Source: Rahnella woolbedingensis (lineage in GTDB: Bacteria; Pseudomonadota; Gammaproteobacteria; Enterobacterales; Enterobacteriaceae). From it: a stretch of 64,000 nt of DNA. Shown here one piece after another: positions 53,715 to 63,922 of the stretch (position 1 is the stretch's first letter; each line of letters starts with the position of its first letter). The DNA lies in assembly GCF_003602095.1 (NCBI RefSeq), contig NZ_RAHH01000013.1, positions 84,930 to 148,929 of the forward strand. The letters are read 5' to 3'. A program made the position numbers and the translations under genes. The notes under the pieces are model-generated. The model did no database searches, was not told the DNA's origin, and was given only the letters and a program-made list of their open reading frames with translations.

Positions 53715-55097
53715 TCCATTCAGCGCGGCAACACGATAGGCTTCTGCCATGGTCGGATAGTTGAAGGTGGTATTAACGAAATACTCGATAGTATTGCCTT
53801 CCCCTTTCTGTTCCATGATTGCCTGACCGATGTGAATAATCTCGGCGGCGCGTTCACCAAAGCAATGAATACCCAGAATTTCTTTGGTATCCCGGTGGAA
53901 CAACAGCTTCAGACTGCCCACGTTCATGCCGGCAATTTGTGCGCGAGCCAGATGCTTGAACTGAGCACGGCCCACTTCGTACGGCACTTTCATCGCGGTC
54001 AGTTCCTGCTCGGTTTTACCGACGGAGCTGATTTCAGGGATGGTGTAGATACCGGTCGGAATGTTTTCAATCAGGTGGACTTTGGCTTCGCCCTGAATCA
54101 TCGCCTGCGCGGCAATACGGCCCTGATCGTAAGCGGCTGATGCCAGACTTGGATAACCAATGACATCGCCGACCGCATAAATATGCGACAACGCCGTCTG
54201 GTACATACTGTTCACTTTCAGCAAACCGCGGCTGTCGGCTTCCAGACCAATATTTTCCAGACCCAGCTTGTCGGTGTTACCGGTGCGTCCGTTGGCGTAC
54301 AACAGCGCGTCGGCTTTTACTTTTTTACCGGATTTGAGATGCATGATCACGCCATCTTCCACGCCTTCAATCATCTCGAATTCTTCGTTGTGGCGGATAA
54401 CCACACCGTTGTTCCAGAAGTGATAGGAAAGGGCGTCTGACATTTCCTGATCGAGGAAAGAGAGCAGGCGGTCGCGGGTGTTGATTAAGTCCACTTTGAC
54501 GTTCAGACCACGGAAAATCGACGCATATTCGCAGCCGATCACACCTGCACCATAAATAATGACGTGGCGCGGTTCGTGGCTCAGTTCGAGGATCAGGTCG
54601 CTGTCATAAATGCGGGGATGACCAAAATCGACGTTGGCTGGGCGGTAAGGACGCGAGCCGCAGGCGATGATGATGTTATCAGCGGTAATTTGTTCGTGCG
54701 TGTTGTCGGCATAACGGATGCTGATGGTATTAGCATCCACGAAGCTGGCATCGCCGGAAAACAGCTGGCACTGGTTTCTTTCATAGAAACCCTGACGCAT
54801 ACGGGTCTGCTGATTAATAACCGAATCGGCGTGGCGCAGAATATCCGGGAAGCTGGAACTCATGGTGCGCGAGTTATCGCTGTAGAGCGGATTCTGGTTA
54901 AATTCGATGATTCTGCTGACGGCGTGGCGCAGTGCTTTGGAAGGGATGGTGCCCCAGTGAGTACATCCGCCACCGACGTTGTTATAGCGTTCGATGACAG
55001 CAACCCGGGCGCCTTGTTTAACCAGTCCCATCGCGGCGCCTTCTCCGCCAGGGCCTGAGCCAATGATGATGGCATCAAAATGTGAGTGCTGTGGCAT
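53697..55097 (-). CDS. sthA: Soluble pyridine nucleotide transhydrogenase
   Basis: 466 residues, as in E. coli (also called UdhA). It transfers hydride from NADPH to NAD+ and so drains excess NADPH. It belongs to the flavoprotein disulfide reductases: [16 protein letters not shown] binds [15 protein letters not shown] binds NAD(P) and [16 protein letters not shown] closes the FAD site. At the redox-active position it has [11 protein letters not shown], with only one of the two cysteines found in true disulfide reductases, as expected. The ATG at 55097 is chosen by homology. Confidence 0.97.
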   Translation of the reverse strand: MPQHSHFDAIIIGSGPGGEGAAMGLVKQGARVAVIERYNNVGGGCTHWGTIPSKALRHAVSRIIEFNQNPLYSDNSRTMSSSFPDILRHADSVINQQTRMRQGFYERNQCQLFSGDASFVDANTISIRYADNTHEQITADNIIIACGSRPYRPANVDFGHPRIYDSDLILELSHEPRHVIIYGAGVIGCEYASIFRGLNVKVDLINTRDRLLSFLDQEMSDALSYHFWNNGVVIRHNEEFEMIEGVEDGVIMHLKSGKKVKADALLYANGRTGNTDKLGLENIGLEADSRGLLKVNSMYQTALSHIYAVGDVIGYPSLASAAYDQGRIAAQAMIQGEAKVHLIENIPTGIYTIPEISSVGKTEQELTAMKVPYEVGRAQFKHLARAQIAGMNVGSLKLLFHRDTKEILGIHCFGERAAEIIHIGQAIMEQKGEGNTIEYFVNTTFNYPTMAEAYRVAALNGLNRLF

Positions 55098-55247
55098 AGT
55101 TCGAAACCTATTTTTATACAAAATCACAACGAGAAAGTAACATATTACACCTGTTTACCCCACATGCAGTTGTCATTTAATGGTAAAGCAGCAACATTCT
55201 GACCCACTTTATGCTGTTGTATCTTTGGCTCCGCCCGTTAAAAATTT

Positions 55248-55256
55248 TGGTATAGT
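55248..55256 (+). promoter_or_regulatory. Extended -10 element upstream of fabR
   Basis: TGG followed by TATAGT (55251-55256) fits an extended -10 about 55 bases before fabR. A TTGGCT upstream is 20 bases away, too far for a good -35. Confidence 0.45.
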
Positions 55257-55309
55257 GAATCGGTAACGGGCGAATAATCAAAAAGAAGAATACTATCCGG
55301 ATGAAGGTT

Positions 55310-55990
55310 ATGGGCGTAAGAGCACAACAAAAAGAGCGCACGCGTCGCACGCTGATTGAGGCGGCTTTTAGCCAGCTCAGTGCCGAGCGTAGCTTTGCCA
55401 GTCTGAGTTTGCGTGAGGTTTCCCGCGAAGCAGGAATTGCACCCACATCCTTTTACCGGCATTTTCGTGATGTGGATGAACTGGGCCTGACAATGGTGGA
55501 TGAAAGTGGCCTGATGCTGCGTCAGCTGATGCGTCAGGCACGTCAGCGTATTGCCAAAGGCGGCAGCGTGATCCGCACGTCCGTTTCCACCTTTATGGAA
55601 TTCATCGGTAACAATCCCAACGCATTCCGCCTGCTGCTGCGTGAACGTTCCGGCACGTCTTCGGCATTCCGTGCCGCTGTCGCCCGTGAAATTCAGCATT
55701 TTATTGCGGAACTTGCTGACTATCTGCAACTCGAAAACCATATGCCGCGCAGTTTTACCGAAGCGCAGGCTGAAGCCATGGTGATTATCGTTTTCAACGC
55801 CGGTGCTGAAGCACTGGATGTGGATATCGCACAGCGTCGTCAGCTCGAAGAACGACTGGTGTTGCAGTTGCGGATGATTTCCAAAGGCGCGTATTACTGG
55901 TATCGCCGTCAACAGGAACGTACGGCTGTGACTCCCATCAATAATAAGACCCGAGGTAAAGAAGATGACCGAACAACCGAACCAGGATAA
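55310..55990 (+). CDS. fabR: Unsaturated fatty acid biosynthesis repressor FabR
   Basis: 226 residues, TetR family. The N-terminal DNA-binding domain ([52 protein letters not shown] begins it) is nearly the same as in E. coli, where FabR represses fabB and fabA in response to the acyl-ACP pool. The start at 55310 is by homology; an ATG at 55301 is also possible. The C-terminus is about ten residues longer than in E. coli and overlaps yijD by 26 bases in another frame, so the two are probably translationally coupled. Confidence 0.95.
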   Translation: MGVRAQQKERTRRTLIEAAFSQLSAERSFASLSLREVSREAGIAPTSFYRHFRDVDELGLTMVDESGLMLRQLMRQARQRIAKGGSVIRTSVSTFMEFIGNNPNAFRLLLRERSGTSSAFRAAVAREIQHFIAELADYLQLENHMPRSFTEAQAEAMVIIVFNAGAEALDVDIAQRRQLEERLVLQLRMISKGAYYWYRRQQERTAVTPINNKTRGKEDDRTTEPG

Positions 55991-56324
55991 TGGCACTCTG
56001 GTTTTGGCTCTGATTGCCGGGCTGTCGATTAATGGCACTTTCGATGCGTTATTCAGCTCCATCGTCACGTTTTCGATTTTCCCGATCGTTTCCCTGGTGT
56101 TAGCGGTATATTGCCTGCATGTTCGCTACCACAGAGGTGAAATGCCGAAAGGATTACCGGTGCTGGCAGCGGCGAGTTTCCTGCTGGGACTGCTGCTTTA
56201 CAGCACGATTGTCCGCGCGGAATACCCTGAGCTGGGTTCGAATTTCATGCCGTCGCTGATCAGTGTCGTGCTGGTGTTCTGGATAGGCCTGAAGCTGAAA
56301 AAACGAAAATCTTCAATTCAGTAA
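55965..56324 (+). CDS. yijD: DUF1422 inner-membrane protein YijD
   Basis: 119 residues, equal to E. coli YijD, with four membrane segments (about 12-30, 35-52, 63-80 and 92-110). The start ATG lies inside the fabR 3' end, with GAGG 8 bases upstream. Its function is unknown. A strong terminator follows. Confidence 0.93.
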   Translation: MTEQPNQDNGTLVLALIAGLSINGTFDALFSSIVTFSIFPIVSLVLAVYCLHVRYHRGEMPKGLPVLAAASFLLGLLLYSTIVRAEYPELGSNFMPSLISVVLVFWIGLKLKKRKSSIQ

Positions 56325-56341
56325 AACCTATTCTGATATTT

Positions 56342-56370
56342 AAAAAGGCAATCTGCGGATTGCCTTTTTT
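56342..56370 (+). terminator. Intrinsic terminator after yijD
   Basis: GGCAATC (56347-56353) pairs with GATTGCC (56358-56364) around TGCG, A5 on the left and T6 on the right. Confidence 0.9.
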
Positions 56371-56385
56371 ATGTTCCCGTCATTT

Positions 56386-56404
56386 AATGAACTGACATTT
56401 CATT
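56386..56404 (+). promoter_or_regulatory. KdgR-like operator upstream of the rhiTN-like pair
   Basis: AATGAACTGACATTTCATT is close to the 19-bp KdgR consensus (AATRAAAYRNYRTTTYATT), with outer arms AATGAA and TTTCATT. KdgR is the pectin-catabolism repressor. The site is about 195 bases before the transporter gene. Confidence 0.7.
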
Positions 56405-56598
56405 AATATCAAACCCATGTTCAATATTTAGATATTGATCGCCCACTTCTTTATTTCTTTGCCATAAAATTCGTTTGAGTGGCAAAAACCAAAAGGTTTT
56501 CATTCCTGCACCTCGTTAGTTTGAATCATGGCCGGACGAAGTGTTTTCGTTCGCATTCAGCCTATGCCTATAGGTGATTTAACAGAGGCAAGACGGCA

Positions 56599-58185
56599 AT
56601 GAAAACTCGTAAAATTGGGATCTTTAATTACATCGCCTACGGTTCTGGCGATTTTCTGGGGGCGGGGACCACAGCCCTGACGGCGGCGTGGCTGCTCTAT
56701 TTCTACACCACGTTCTGCGGCCTTTCGCCCATCGAGGCGACCTTTATCTTTGCTACCGCACGCGTCGCCGATGCGGTACTGAGTCCAATGATGGGCTATC
56801 TCACCGACAATTTCGGTAACACCTGGCTCGGCAAACGGTTTGGCCGCCGTAAATTCTTCATTCTGCTCGGCATCCCCTGTGTCTTCAGCTACAGCTTTAT
56901 GTGGGTGGGCGACATGGGATACGTCTATTACCTGCTGACTTACCTGCTGTTCGACATTGTCTACACCATGATCCTGGTACCGTATGAAACACTGGTGCCG
57001 GAAATGACGGATGATTTCAAACAGAAATCCAAATTCTCTGGTGCCCGTATCGCACTGGCGCAGCTTTCCGCCATCCTCGCTGCATTCCTGCCGGGGATTC
57101 TGTTGCAGCATTTCGGCAAAGATAACGCCATTTCCTTCTTCTATTCGAGTCTGGTCTTTGCGGTGATTTGTGCCTTCGTTCTGACGCTGGTGTATTTCTT
57201 TACCTGGGAGCGTCCGGAAGAACTCAAATCTGAAGCCACGAAGAAAATCGAACGCGAACGTCAGCAACTGACGCTGGCACAAAGCCTGAAACGCCTGAAA
57301 GTCGAATTGTCTTCGACACTGCGCATCAAGATTTTCCGTCAGCATCTGGGGTTATATCTTGGCGGGTATATCGCGCAGGATGTATTTAATGCCGTGTTCA
57401 CGTATTACGTGGTGTTCGTGCTGATGCAAAGTGCGGCGATTGCTTCCAATCTGATGGGCATGATGGCGATTCTGCAATTCGTGGCGGTGATCGGCATGAT
57501 CCCGATGTGTATCCGGTTCGGCCCTGCGCCTTCTTACCGGCTGGCGGTTTCCCTGTTCGGGCTCGCGGCGTTGTCTTACGGCGTGTTGTATTACACCGGT
57601 ATGAATGATTCGATGTCGTTGCTGTTGCTGATCTCCGCGCTGGCCGGTCTGGGACGTGGCGGGATCAACTACGTACCCTGGAATATCTATACCTATATTG
57701 CTGACGTCGATGAAACCATCACCGGACAGCGCCGCGAAGGGATTTTCGCGGGCGTCATGACGCTGACCCGTAAAGCTTCTCAGGCGGGCGCGGTAATGCT
57801 GGTGGGGATTATTTTACAACTTGCCGGATTTGTATCCGGGCAAAGCCAGCAGGTTCCGGCGGTCGGCCATACCATTCTTGGTGTGCTGGTGATCGGGTCG
57901 TTGCTGATGCTCAGCATGGGCTTCATCATCTCTCTGTTCTTCCACCTGAACCAGAAAACTCACGGTGTGCTGACCCGTGAAACGCAAAAAATGCGTGATG
58001 CCAACCGCATTGTGCCGGAGCAAATCACACCGGAAGACCGGGCAACCGTCGAAATGCTGACAGGGATAAAATACGAATCTCTGTGGGGCAATAACAATAT
58101 CGGTTATCTGCATCGCAATAACCCGCCACCCGAAAAGCTGACCCGCGAAAATACCGCCGAAATGCCGGTCCAGGGACGTTTGTAA
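56599..58185 (+). CDS. GPH-type (MFS) oligosaccharide symporter, RhiT-like
   Basis: 528 residues with about 12 membrane helices. It belongs to the glycoside-pentoside-hexuronide:cation symporters. The N-terminal FNYIAYGSGDFLGAGTTALTAAWLLYFYTTFCGLSP and RVADAVLSPMMGYLTDN, and the loop GRRKFFILLGIP, are typical. The next gene is a GH105 hydrolase, the pairing seen for rhiT-rhiN in Dickeya. It probably imports unsaturated rhamnogalacturonide disaccharides released from pectin by lyases (inference). The last 100 residues form a cytoplasmic tail. The stop is 24 bases before the GH105 start. Confidence 0.83.
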   Translation: MKTRKIGIFNYIAYGSGDFLGAGTTALTAAWLLYFYTTFCGLSPIEATFIFATARVADAVLSPMMGYLTDNFGNTWLGKRFGRRKFFILLGIPCVFSYSFMWVGDMGYVYYLLTYLLFDIVYTMILVPYETLVPEMTDDFKQKSKFSGARIALAQLSAILAAFLPGILLQHFGKDNAISFFYSSLVFAVICAFVLTLVYFFTWERPEELKSEATKKIERERQQLTLAQSLKRLKVELSSTLRIKIFRQHLGLYLGGYIAQDVFNAVFTYYVVFVLMQSAAIASNLMGMMAILQFVAVIGMIPMCIRFGPAPSYRLAVSLFGLAALSYGVLYYTGMNDSMSLLLLISALAGLGRGGINYVPWNIYTYIADVDETITGQRREGIFAGVMTLTRKASQAGAVMLVGIILQLAGFVSGQSQQVPAVGHTILGVLVIGSLLMLSMGFIISLFFHLNQKTHGVLTRETQKMRDANRIVPEQITPEDRATVEMLTGIKYESLWGNNNIGYLHRNNPPPEKLTRENTAEMPVQGRL

Positions 58186-58209
58186 TTTTTGAATTCACAG
58201 GAGAACGCC

Positions 58210-59349
58210 ATGAAAGTTTTTGAAGTTAAACACAGTGCTTTGCTGCGACAGCCGGAACATTTCATTTCACGCGGGGAACTGAAATCGCTGATCCACAACG
58301 TGACCAATAATCTGGTGAATATCGAAGATAAAACCGGGGAATTCCTGTTGAGACTCGATGACGGTCGCGTGATTGATACCAAAGGCTGGGCAGGCTGGGA
58401 GTGGACGCACGGCATCGGGCTGTATGGGATCTATCAGTATTACCAGCAGACCGGCGACGAAAAAATGCGCGCGGTGATCGACGACTGGTTTACCGCGCGT
58501 CTGGCAGAAGGGACGCCGACCAAAAACGTCAATACCATGAGTCCGTTCCTGACGCTGGCGTATCGTTACGAAGAAACCGGTAATGCGGCATGGCGTCCTT
58601 ATCTGGAACGCTGGGCAGAATGGGTGATGTATGAAATGCCGCGCACCGACAAAGGCGCGATGCAGCACATCGTTTATAACAACGAAAACCATCAGCAGAT
58701 GTGGGACGACACCCTGATGATGAGTGTTCTGCCGCTGGCCAAAATTGGCAAATTGCTTGACCGCCCGGAGTTTGTTGAAGAGGCGACGTATCAGTTCCTG
58801 TTGCATGTGCAGTATCTGATGGATCGTGAAACCGGCCTGTGGTTCCACGGCTGGACATTCGACGGCCATCATAATTTTGCACAGGCCCGCTGGGCGCGCG
58901 GCAACAGCTGGCTGACGATCGCCATTCCTGAATTCCTTGAACTGGTGGATTTACCGGAAAACAACGCGACACGCCGCTATTTATTGCAGGTGCTGGAAAG
59001 TCAGGTCAGTGCGCTGGCGAAATGTCAGGATGACAGCGGGTTATGGCATACGCTGCTCGACGATCCGCACTCTTATCTGGAAAGCTCGGCGACTGCCGGT
59101 TTCGCCTACGGCATTCTGAAAGCGGTGCGTAAGCGTTATATCGATGCGTCGTATGCGCCGGTGGCTGAGAAAGCCATTCAGGGGGTCATTAAGCATATCA
59201 ATCCGGCCGGGGAACTGACGCAAACCTCATTCGGTACGGCGATGGGGAACAATCTCGATTTCTATCGCGAAATTGCGCTGACGTCTATGCCTTACGGACA
59301 GGCGATGGCGATCCTCTGCCTGTCAGAATATCTGCGGGTTTATCTATAA
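58210..59349 (+). CDS. Unsaturated rhamnogalacturonyl hydrolase (GH105), RhiN-like
   Basis: 379 residues without a signal peptide, hence cytoplasmic. It is an alpha/alpha six-barrel of family GH105: WEWTHGIGLYGIYQYYQ, the catalytic-Asp segment QMWDDTLMMSVLPLAKIG, HGWTFDGHHNFAQARWARGNSWLTIAIPE and the C-terminal GQAMAILCLSEYLR. Such enzymes split the unsaturated galacturonyl-rhamnose disaccharide. AGGAG lies before the ATG at 58210. It forms an operon with the RhiT-like importer, and a KdgR-like box stands upstream, so the pair should work in pectin side-pathway use. Confidence 0.87.
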   Translation: MKVFEVKHSALLRQPEHFISRGELKSLIHNVTNNLVNIEDKTGEFLLRLDDGRVIDTKGWAGWEWTHGIGLYGIYQYYQQTGDEKMRAVIDDWFTARLAEGTPTKNVNTMSPFLTLAYRYEETGNAAWRPYLERWAEWVMYEMPRTDKGAMQHIVYNNENHQQMWDDTLMMSVLPLAKIGKLLDRPEFVEEATYQFLLHVQYLMDRETGLWFHGWTFDGHHNFAQARWARGNSWLTIAIPEFLELVDLPENNATRRYLLQVLESQVSALAKCQDDSGLWHTLLDDPHSYLESSATAGFAYGILKAVRKRYIDASYAPVAEKAIQGVIKHINPAGELTQTSFGTAMGNNLDFYREIALTSMPYGQAMAILCLSEYLRVYL

Positions 59350-59372
59350 AAAGAGTTGTGCAGTAAAAGGAA

Positions 59373-59400
59373 ACGGGCACGCCGAGGTGCCCGTTTTTTT
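59373..59400 (+). terminator. Intrinsic terminator between the GH105 gene and trmA
   Basis: ACGGGCAC (59373-59380) pairs with GTGCCCGT (59387-59394) around a 6-nt loop, followed by seven Ts. Confidence 0.88.
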
Positions 59401-59413
59401 CATCCGGTGATCA

Positions 59414-60514
59414 TCAGATTTTTTCCAGCAGAACGCCCGATTCCATATGGTGCGTGTACGGGAACTGATCAAACAACGCCAGACGCGTCACGCGGTGCGT
59501 TGTGCTCAGGGTTTCCAGATTCGCACACAGTGTTTCCGGATTACAGGAGATATAAAGAATACGGTCATAGCCTGCCACCATTTTCACGGTTTCGTCATCC
59601 AGCCCGCTGCGCGGTGGATCGACAAAAATCGTGTTGCATTCATATCCGCTTAAATCGACATCTTGCAAACGACGGAATTCACGTACGCCATTCAGCGCCT
59701 GAGTGAAATCTTCCGCTGCCATGCGGATAATCTGCACGTTATCAATATGGTTCGCGGCAATGTTGTATTGAGCGGCGGCAACGGAAGGCTTGGCGATTTC
59801 AGTTGCCAGAACGCGGCGGAAGTTACGAGCCAGAGCCAGCGAGAAGTTGCCGTTACCGCAGTAAAGCTCCAGCAAATCACCGGTTGAGTTTTCAGTGGCT
59901 TTCAGCGCCCATTCCAGCATCTGAATATTCATTTCAGCATTGGGTTGGGTGAAGCTGTTTTCCACCTGACGGTAAATCATATCGCGACCCGCAACCGGCA
60001 GGACTTCATCGACATAATCCTGGTCGAGCATGATTTTGGTTTTCGCGGCGCGGCCAATCAGCTGGATGTCAAAACCGTCAGCACGCAGCTGGTCGCGCAG
60101 CGCGGTGGCGGCCTGCTGCCATTCTTCATCGAGTTTACGATGGTAGAGCAGCGAGGCGATGATTTTGCCGCTGCGGGTCGACAAATAGTCGATCTGGAAA
60201 ATCTTACGACGCAGCGCCGGGTCTTGCTTGATAGCTGAGATCAGTACCGGCATCAGGCGGTTAATCAGTTCGCTGGCGGTCGGGAACTGATCCACGCGCA
60301 CACGGGCTTTGGTCTGCTGATCAAACATGATGTGGTACAGGTCGCCCTCATCATGCCAGACGCGGAATTCCGCACGCATACGGTAATGGCTGACAGGAGA
60401 ACGAAAAACGTCAGGCTGCGGCGCATTAAAAGGCGACATCATCGCCGTGAGACGTGCGGTCTTTTCCGCCAGCTGGTCGTCGTATTGTTCAATGGGCAGG
60501 TTTTCAGGCGTCAT
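59414..60514 (-). CDS. trmA: tRNA (uracil-5-)-methyltransferase TrmA
   Basis: 366 residues, the E. coli length. It makes 5-methyluridine at position 54 (T-loop) of nearly all tRNAs, with S-adenosylmethionine. SAM-binding motif [16 protein letters not shown], the [15 protein letters not shown] segment, VDPPRSGLD and the nucleophilic cysteine in [11 protein letters not shown] are visible, with [15 protein letters not shown] at the end. It is divergent from the btuB leader, as in E. coli. Confidence 0.97.
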   Translation of the reverse strand: MTPENLPIEQYDDQLAEKTARLTAMMSPFNAPQPDVFRSPVSHYRMRAEFRVWHDEGDLYHIMFDQQTKARVRVDQFPTASELINRLMPVLISAIKQDPALRRKIFQIDYLSTRSGKIIASLLYHRKLDEEWQQAATALRDQLRADGFDIQLIGRAAKTKIMLDQDYVDEVLPVAGRDMIYRQVENSFTQPNAEMNIQMLEWALKATENSTGDLLELYCGNGNFSLALARNFRRVLATEIAKPSVAAAQYNIAANHIDNVQIIRMAAEDFTQALNGVREFRRLQDVDLSGYECNTIFVDPPRSGLDDETVKMVAGYDRILYISCNPETLCANLETLSTTHRVTRLALFDQFPYTHHMESGVLLEKI

Positions 60515-60654
60515 CAGTTTTCTCGTCTACCAGGGAATGAATGTACAAACTTAGCGGGGGATTGTAGGCAAAGTCTCCCCTATGTCCACCTTTGTTGTGT
60601 TTATAACGGGAAAGTCCATCTGGTATTACGGATGTCTGGATTTCCAAATGGGTT

Positions 60655-60915
60655 GATCGTAGGATTGCGCTTCGGCCTCATTGACTGAGTTAAAAGGGAA
60701 TCCGGTGTGAATCCGGAACTGGCGCGCAGCGGTATGGGGAAATCACGGCGATAGCATTCTTTATTATGCAGACACTGTTTCTTCTTTTCTTTCCCTCTTT
60801 ATATATAAAGACAAGAAGAGAAGAAGGGATGGGAAGTCATCGCTCGGTGCGGGTGTGTTCAATTAATTACGCCGTAATTAATGAGCCTGCAAATCCTAAG
60901 TCCGAAAACCTGCCG
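60655..60915 (+). promoter_or_regulatory. Cobalamin (AdoCbl) riboswitch upstream of btuB
   Basis: The core elements appear in order. AGGGAATCCGGTGTGAATCCGG is at 60694-60715 in spirit (conserved GGTG/CC arm), then CTGGCGCGCAGCGGT. GACACTG (60771-60777) and GGGAAGTC (60831-60838) follow. The B12 box AGTCCGAAAACCTGCC is at 60899-60914, two bases off the usual GGAGACC core. The segment 60778-60829 between GACACTG and GGGAAGTC is a long purine/pyrimidine hairpin around CTTTATATATAAAG, larger than in E. coli. The exact ends are approximate. It should shut off btuB when adenosylcobalamin is ample. Confidence 0.85.
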
Positions 60916-60970
60916 ATGTTACGTCGCATTAATCATCGTCGTCGCGAAATACCGCCGGTGATCCTCTGCG

Positions 60971-60995
60971 GCATCCGCCAATTAAGTTTGGATGC
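60971..60995 (+). promoter_or_regulatory. Hairpin masking the btuB ribosome-binding site
   Basis: GCATCC (60971-60976) pairs with GGATGC (60990-60995), the GGA being the likely Shine-Dalgarno 8-10 bases before the btuB ATG. This fits translational control by the riboswitch upstream. Confidence 0.6.
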
Positions 60996-61002
60996 TCGAT
61001 TC

Positions 61003-62865
61003 ATGACAATTAAAAAGCACGTGCTGCTGACGGCATTATCCGTCACGGCTTTTTCAGGGTGGGCGCAAGACAGCACTTCCACAAATAGCAGCGATAATAT
61101 GGTCGTTACCGCTAACCGTTTCCCTCAGCCGGTCTCTTCTGTCCTCGCACCGACGGATGTCGTTACGCGTGAAGATATCGACAGATGGCAGTCAAAATCC
61201 GTGGCGGATGTATTGCGCCGCTTGCCGGGTGTAGATATTGCGCAAAACGGCGGAATGGGGCAGCAGTCTTCCTTATTCGTTCGCGGTACCAATTCCAGCC
61301 ATACGCTGGTTTTAATCGATGGCGTACGCCTTAATCAGGCGGGTATTTCCGGTTCTGCCGATATCAGCCAGATCCCACTTTCGCTGGTTCAGCGCATTGA
61401 GTTTATCCGCGGCCCGCGTTCGGCGGTGTATGGCTCGGATGCCATCGGTGGTGTCGTCAACATTATTACGACGCGGGATACCGACGGCACAACGCTCGGT
61501 GCCGGTGTGGGCTCGCATGGTTATCAAAACTATAACGGTTCCACGCAGCAAAAAATTGGTGAAAACACCACAGTGACCGCAGCGGGGGATTACACCTATA
61601 CGCGCGGTATTGATGTGGTTGCCGACGGCGCAACAGGCGGCATTCCGCAGCCCGACCGCGACGGCTTCATGAGTAAAACGCTCTATCTGGCATTGCAGCA
61701 CCAGTTTAATGAAGAGATCAGCGGCTTTGCCCGCGCCTATGGTTTCGATAACCGCACGGCTTATGATGCCTACGATTCTCCGGGCAGCCCGTTGATTGAT
61801 ACCCGCCAGCTTTACAGCCGTACCTATGACACCGGGCTGCGTTATCAGAATGGTATTTACGCCACGCAGCTCATCGGCAGCTACAGCCACGTCAAAGACT
61901 ATAACTACGATCCGAAATACGGCCCGTATGATCCCTCGGCCTCTCTGGATGACTCCGATCAGTACAACGTGCAATGGGGGAATACGTTCCAGATATGGAA
62001 AGGGGAAGTCAGCGCCGGTCTGGACTGGCAGAAACTGACCACCGAGCCGGGAACCAACTATCTGGCCGATGGCTATGACCAGCACAACACCGGCGTGTAT
62101 CTGACCACACAGCAAAAAATTCGCGATTTCACGCTGGAAGGCGCAGTGCGTAGCGACGATAACTCTCAGTTTGGTCAGCACACTACCTGGCAAAGCAGCG
62201 CGGCGTGGGAATTCATCGACGGTTATCGTCTGATAGCGTCTTACGGCACAGCCTATAAATCGCCGAACCTGGGGCAGCTGTATAGCGGTTACGGCGGCAA
62301 TCCGGATCTTAAACCAGAAGAAAGTAAGCAATGGGAAGGCGGGCTGGAAGGTCTGACGGGGCCTCTCAGCTGGCGCCTGAACGTCTATCGTAACGACATC
62401 GATCAGATGATTGATTACGACGACTCGACCAATGTTTACTACAACATCGGTAAAGCGACGATTAAAGGTGTGGAATGGACGGGGTCTTTCGATACCGGTC
62501 CGCTGCAACACCAGATCACGCTGGAATATCTCGATCCGCGTGACGCCACAACCAATGAAATTCTGGTTCGTCGTGCGAAGCAACAGGCGAAATACCAGAT
62601 TGACTGGAACATCGCTGACATCGACTGGTCGATCAACTATCAGTATCTGGGACAACGTTACGATACCGACTACGGAACCTATCCTTATCAGACCGTTAAA
62701 CTGGGTGGCGTAAGCTTATGGGATCTGGCAGCCTCATATCCTGTGACCTCACACCTGACAGTTCGTGGTAGAATTGCCAACTTGTTTGATAAAGATTACG
62801 AGACGGCTTATGGCTATGCCACACCAGGACGTGAGTACTACCTCTCTGGAAGCTATACCTTCTGA
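61003..62865 (+). CDS. btuB: Vitamin B12 outer-membrane receptor BtuB
   Basis: 620 residues (E. coli 614). A signal peptide ([19 protein letters not shown]) precedes the TonB box [10 protein letters not shown] and the plug domain (about 35-155, with [13 protein letters not shown] and [23 protein letters not shown]). The 22-strand barrel ends in SYTF with the terminal phenylalanine needed for assembly. It imports cobalamin with TonB energy. The ATG at 61003 is the true start; the same frame is open 79 codons further up, but that DNA is the riboswitch. Its end overlaps murI. Confidence 0.97.
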   Translation: MTIKKHVLLTALSVTAFSGWAQDSTSTNSSDNMVVTANRFPQPVSSVLAPTDVVTREDIDRWQSKSVADVLRRLPGVDIAQNGGMGQQSSLFVRGTNSSHTLVLIDGVRLNQAGISGSADISQIPLSLVQRIEFIRGPRSAVYGSDAIGGVVNIITTRDTDGTTLGAGVGSHGYQNYNGSTQQKIGENTTVTAAGDYTYTRGIDVVADGATGGIPQPDRDGFMSKTLYLALQHQFNEEISGFARAYGFDNRTAYDAYDSPGSPLIDTRQLYSRTYDTGLRYQNGIYATQLIGSYSHVKDYNYDPKYGPYDPSASLDDSDQYNVQWGNTFQIWKGEVSAGLDWQKLTTEPGTNYLADGYDQHNTGVYLTTQQKIRDFTLEGAVRSDDNSQFGQHTTWQSSAAWEFIDGYRLIASYGTAYKSPNLGQLYSGYGGNPDLKPEESKQWEGGLEGLTGPLSWRLNVYRNDIDQMIDYDDSTNVYYNIGKATIKGVEWTGSFDTGPLQHQITLEYLDPRDATTNEILVRRAKQQAKYQIDWNIADIDWSINYQYLGQRYDTDYGTYPYQTVKLGGVSLWDLAASYPVTSHLTVRGRIANLFDKDYETAYGYATPGREYYLSGSYTF

Positions 62866-63691
62866 TACAACACAAGTTCCTGACCGCCCGACGGTGCTGG
62901 TTTTCGATTCCGGCGTCGGCGGGTTGTCGGTTTATGATGAGGTCCGGCAGATGTTGCCGGACCTGCACTATATATATGCCTTCGATAATGTGGCTTTCCC
63001 CTACGGCGAGAAATCCGAAGAGTTTATCGTCGAGCGCGTGGTTGAGATTGTCACCGCTGTCGCGAAACGCCATCCCCTCTCTGTTATTGTCATCGCCTGC
63101 AACACTGCGAGCACCGTTTCACTTCCTGCATTACGCGCCAAATTCAGTTGCCCTGTTGTCGGGGTTGTCCCTGCCATCAAACCTGCGGCCAAATTAACCC
63201 GTAATGGAGTGGTTGGATTGCTGGCGACGCGCGCGACGGTACAACGTCCTTATACGCATGACTTAGTGGCGCGGTTTGCGACAGATTGCCAGATTCTGAT
63301 GCTGGGTTCGGCGGAGCTGGTGGAACTGGCCGAAGCGAAGCTGCATGGCGAAGAGGTTTCACTGGCGGCATTGAAGAAAATCCTGCATCCGTGGCTGCGT
63401 TTACGTGAACCGCCGGACACTGTGGTATTAGGTTGCACGCATTTCCCGCTGCTTTCGCAAGAGTTGTCACAGGTTTTACCCGACGGCACGCGTATGATCG
63501 ACTCCGGTTCTGCGATTGCCAGACGTGCGCACTGGTTAATTGAGACTTCTCACGCCGCTATTCCAGAAAAAAAAGCCGGTGTTGAAATAGAAAGTGTCGC
63601 CTACTGCATGGCGATGACCCCAGAGGCGCAAAGTCTGCTGCCTGTTTTACAGTCATATGGCTTCAGAAGTATCCAGCAATTGCCGCTTTAA
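62810..63691 (+). CDS. murI: Glutamate racemase
   Basis: 293 residues. It makes D-glutamate for peptidoglycan from L-glutamate. The two catalytic cysteines are in [15 protein letters not shown] and [56 protein letters not shown] is the family N-terminus after a 27-residue leader. The leader is the part known in E. coli for activation by UDP-MurNAc-L-Ala. The start is at 62810 or 62816 (two ATGs); it overlaps the btuB 3' end by 56 bases in another frame, so the two are coupled as in E. coli. Confidence 0.95.
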   Translation: MAMPHQDVSTTSLEAIPSDTTQVPDRPTVLVFDSGVGGLSVYDEVRQMLPDLHYIYAFDNVAFPYGEKSEEFIVERVVEIVTAVAKRHPLSVIVIACNTASTVSLPALRAKFSCPVVGVVPAIKPAAKLTRNGVVGLLATRATVQRPYTHDLVARFATDCQILMLGSAELVELAEAKLHGEEVSLAALKKILHPWLRLREPPDTVVLGCTHFPLLSQELSQVLPDGTRMIDSGSAIARRAHWLIETSHAAIPEKKAGVEIESVAYCMAMTPEAQSLLPVLQSYGFRSIQQLPL

Positions 63692-63743
63692 ACGCCATTT
63701 GATGAAAGATTCAGCGGTCAGTAAATTATTTGTATTTTAGGGG

Positions 63744-63771
63744 TTGCGGCCTTCTGAGAACTCCCTATAAT
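63744..63771 (+). promoter_or_regulatory. rRNA operon promoter P1
   Basis: TTGCGG (63744-63749), a 16-base spacer and TATAAT (63766-63771), followed by the GC-rich discriminator GCGCCTCCA, as in E. coli rrn P1. The AT-rich 63720-63740 fits an UP element. Initiation should be near 63780. This places an rRNA operon after murI, as rrnB is in E. coli. Confidence 0.9.
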
Positions 63772-63853
63772 GCGCCTCCACTGACCGGGAACAACGACTG
63801 ACAAGTCGCTCGGACAGGAAGAGAAAAAGGTGAAAGTTCGAATGAATAATCTC

Positions 63854-63881
63854 TTGACTCTTCAGCGGGAAAACGTAATAT
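63854..63881 (+). promoter_or_regulatory. rRNA operon promoter P2
   Basis: TTGACT (63854-63859), a 16-base spacer and TAATAT (63876-63881) followed by a GC-rich start region match E. coli rrn P2, 110 bases after P1. Confidence 0.88.
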
Positions 63882-63922
63882 ACGCCTCCCGCGCCGCATA
63901 AGATTCCTTGCGAACCGCGGCA

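Noticed and set aside
60766..61002. 79-codon N-terminal extension of btuB
   Set aside because: This DNA forms the cobalamin riboswitch, and the signal peptide begins at 61003.
61312..62655. 447-codon open frame antisense to btuB
   Set aside because: It lies wholly across the conserved btuB coding region, has no recognisable domain and no ribosome site; it is a by-product of codon bias.
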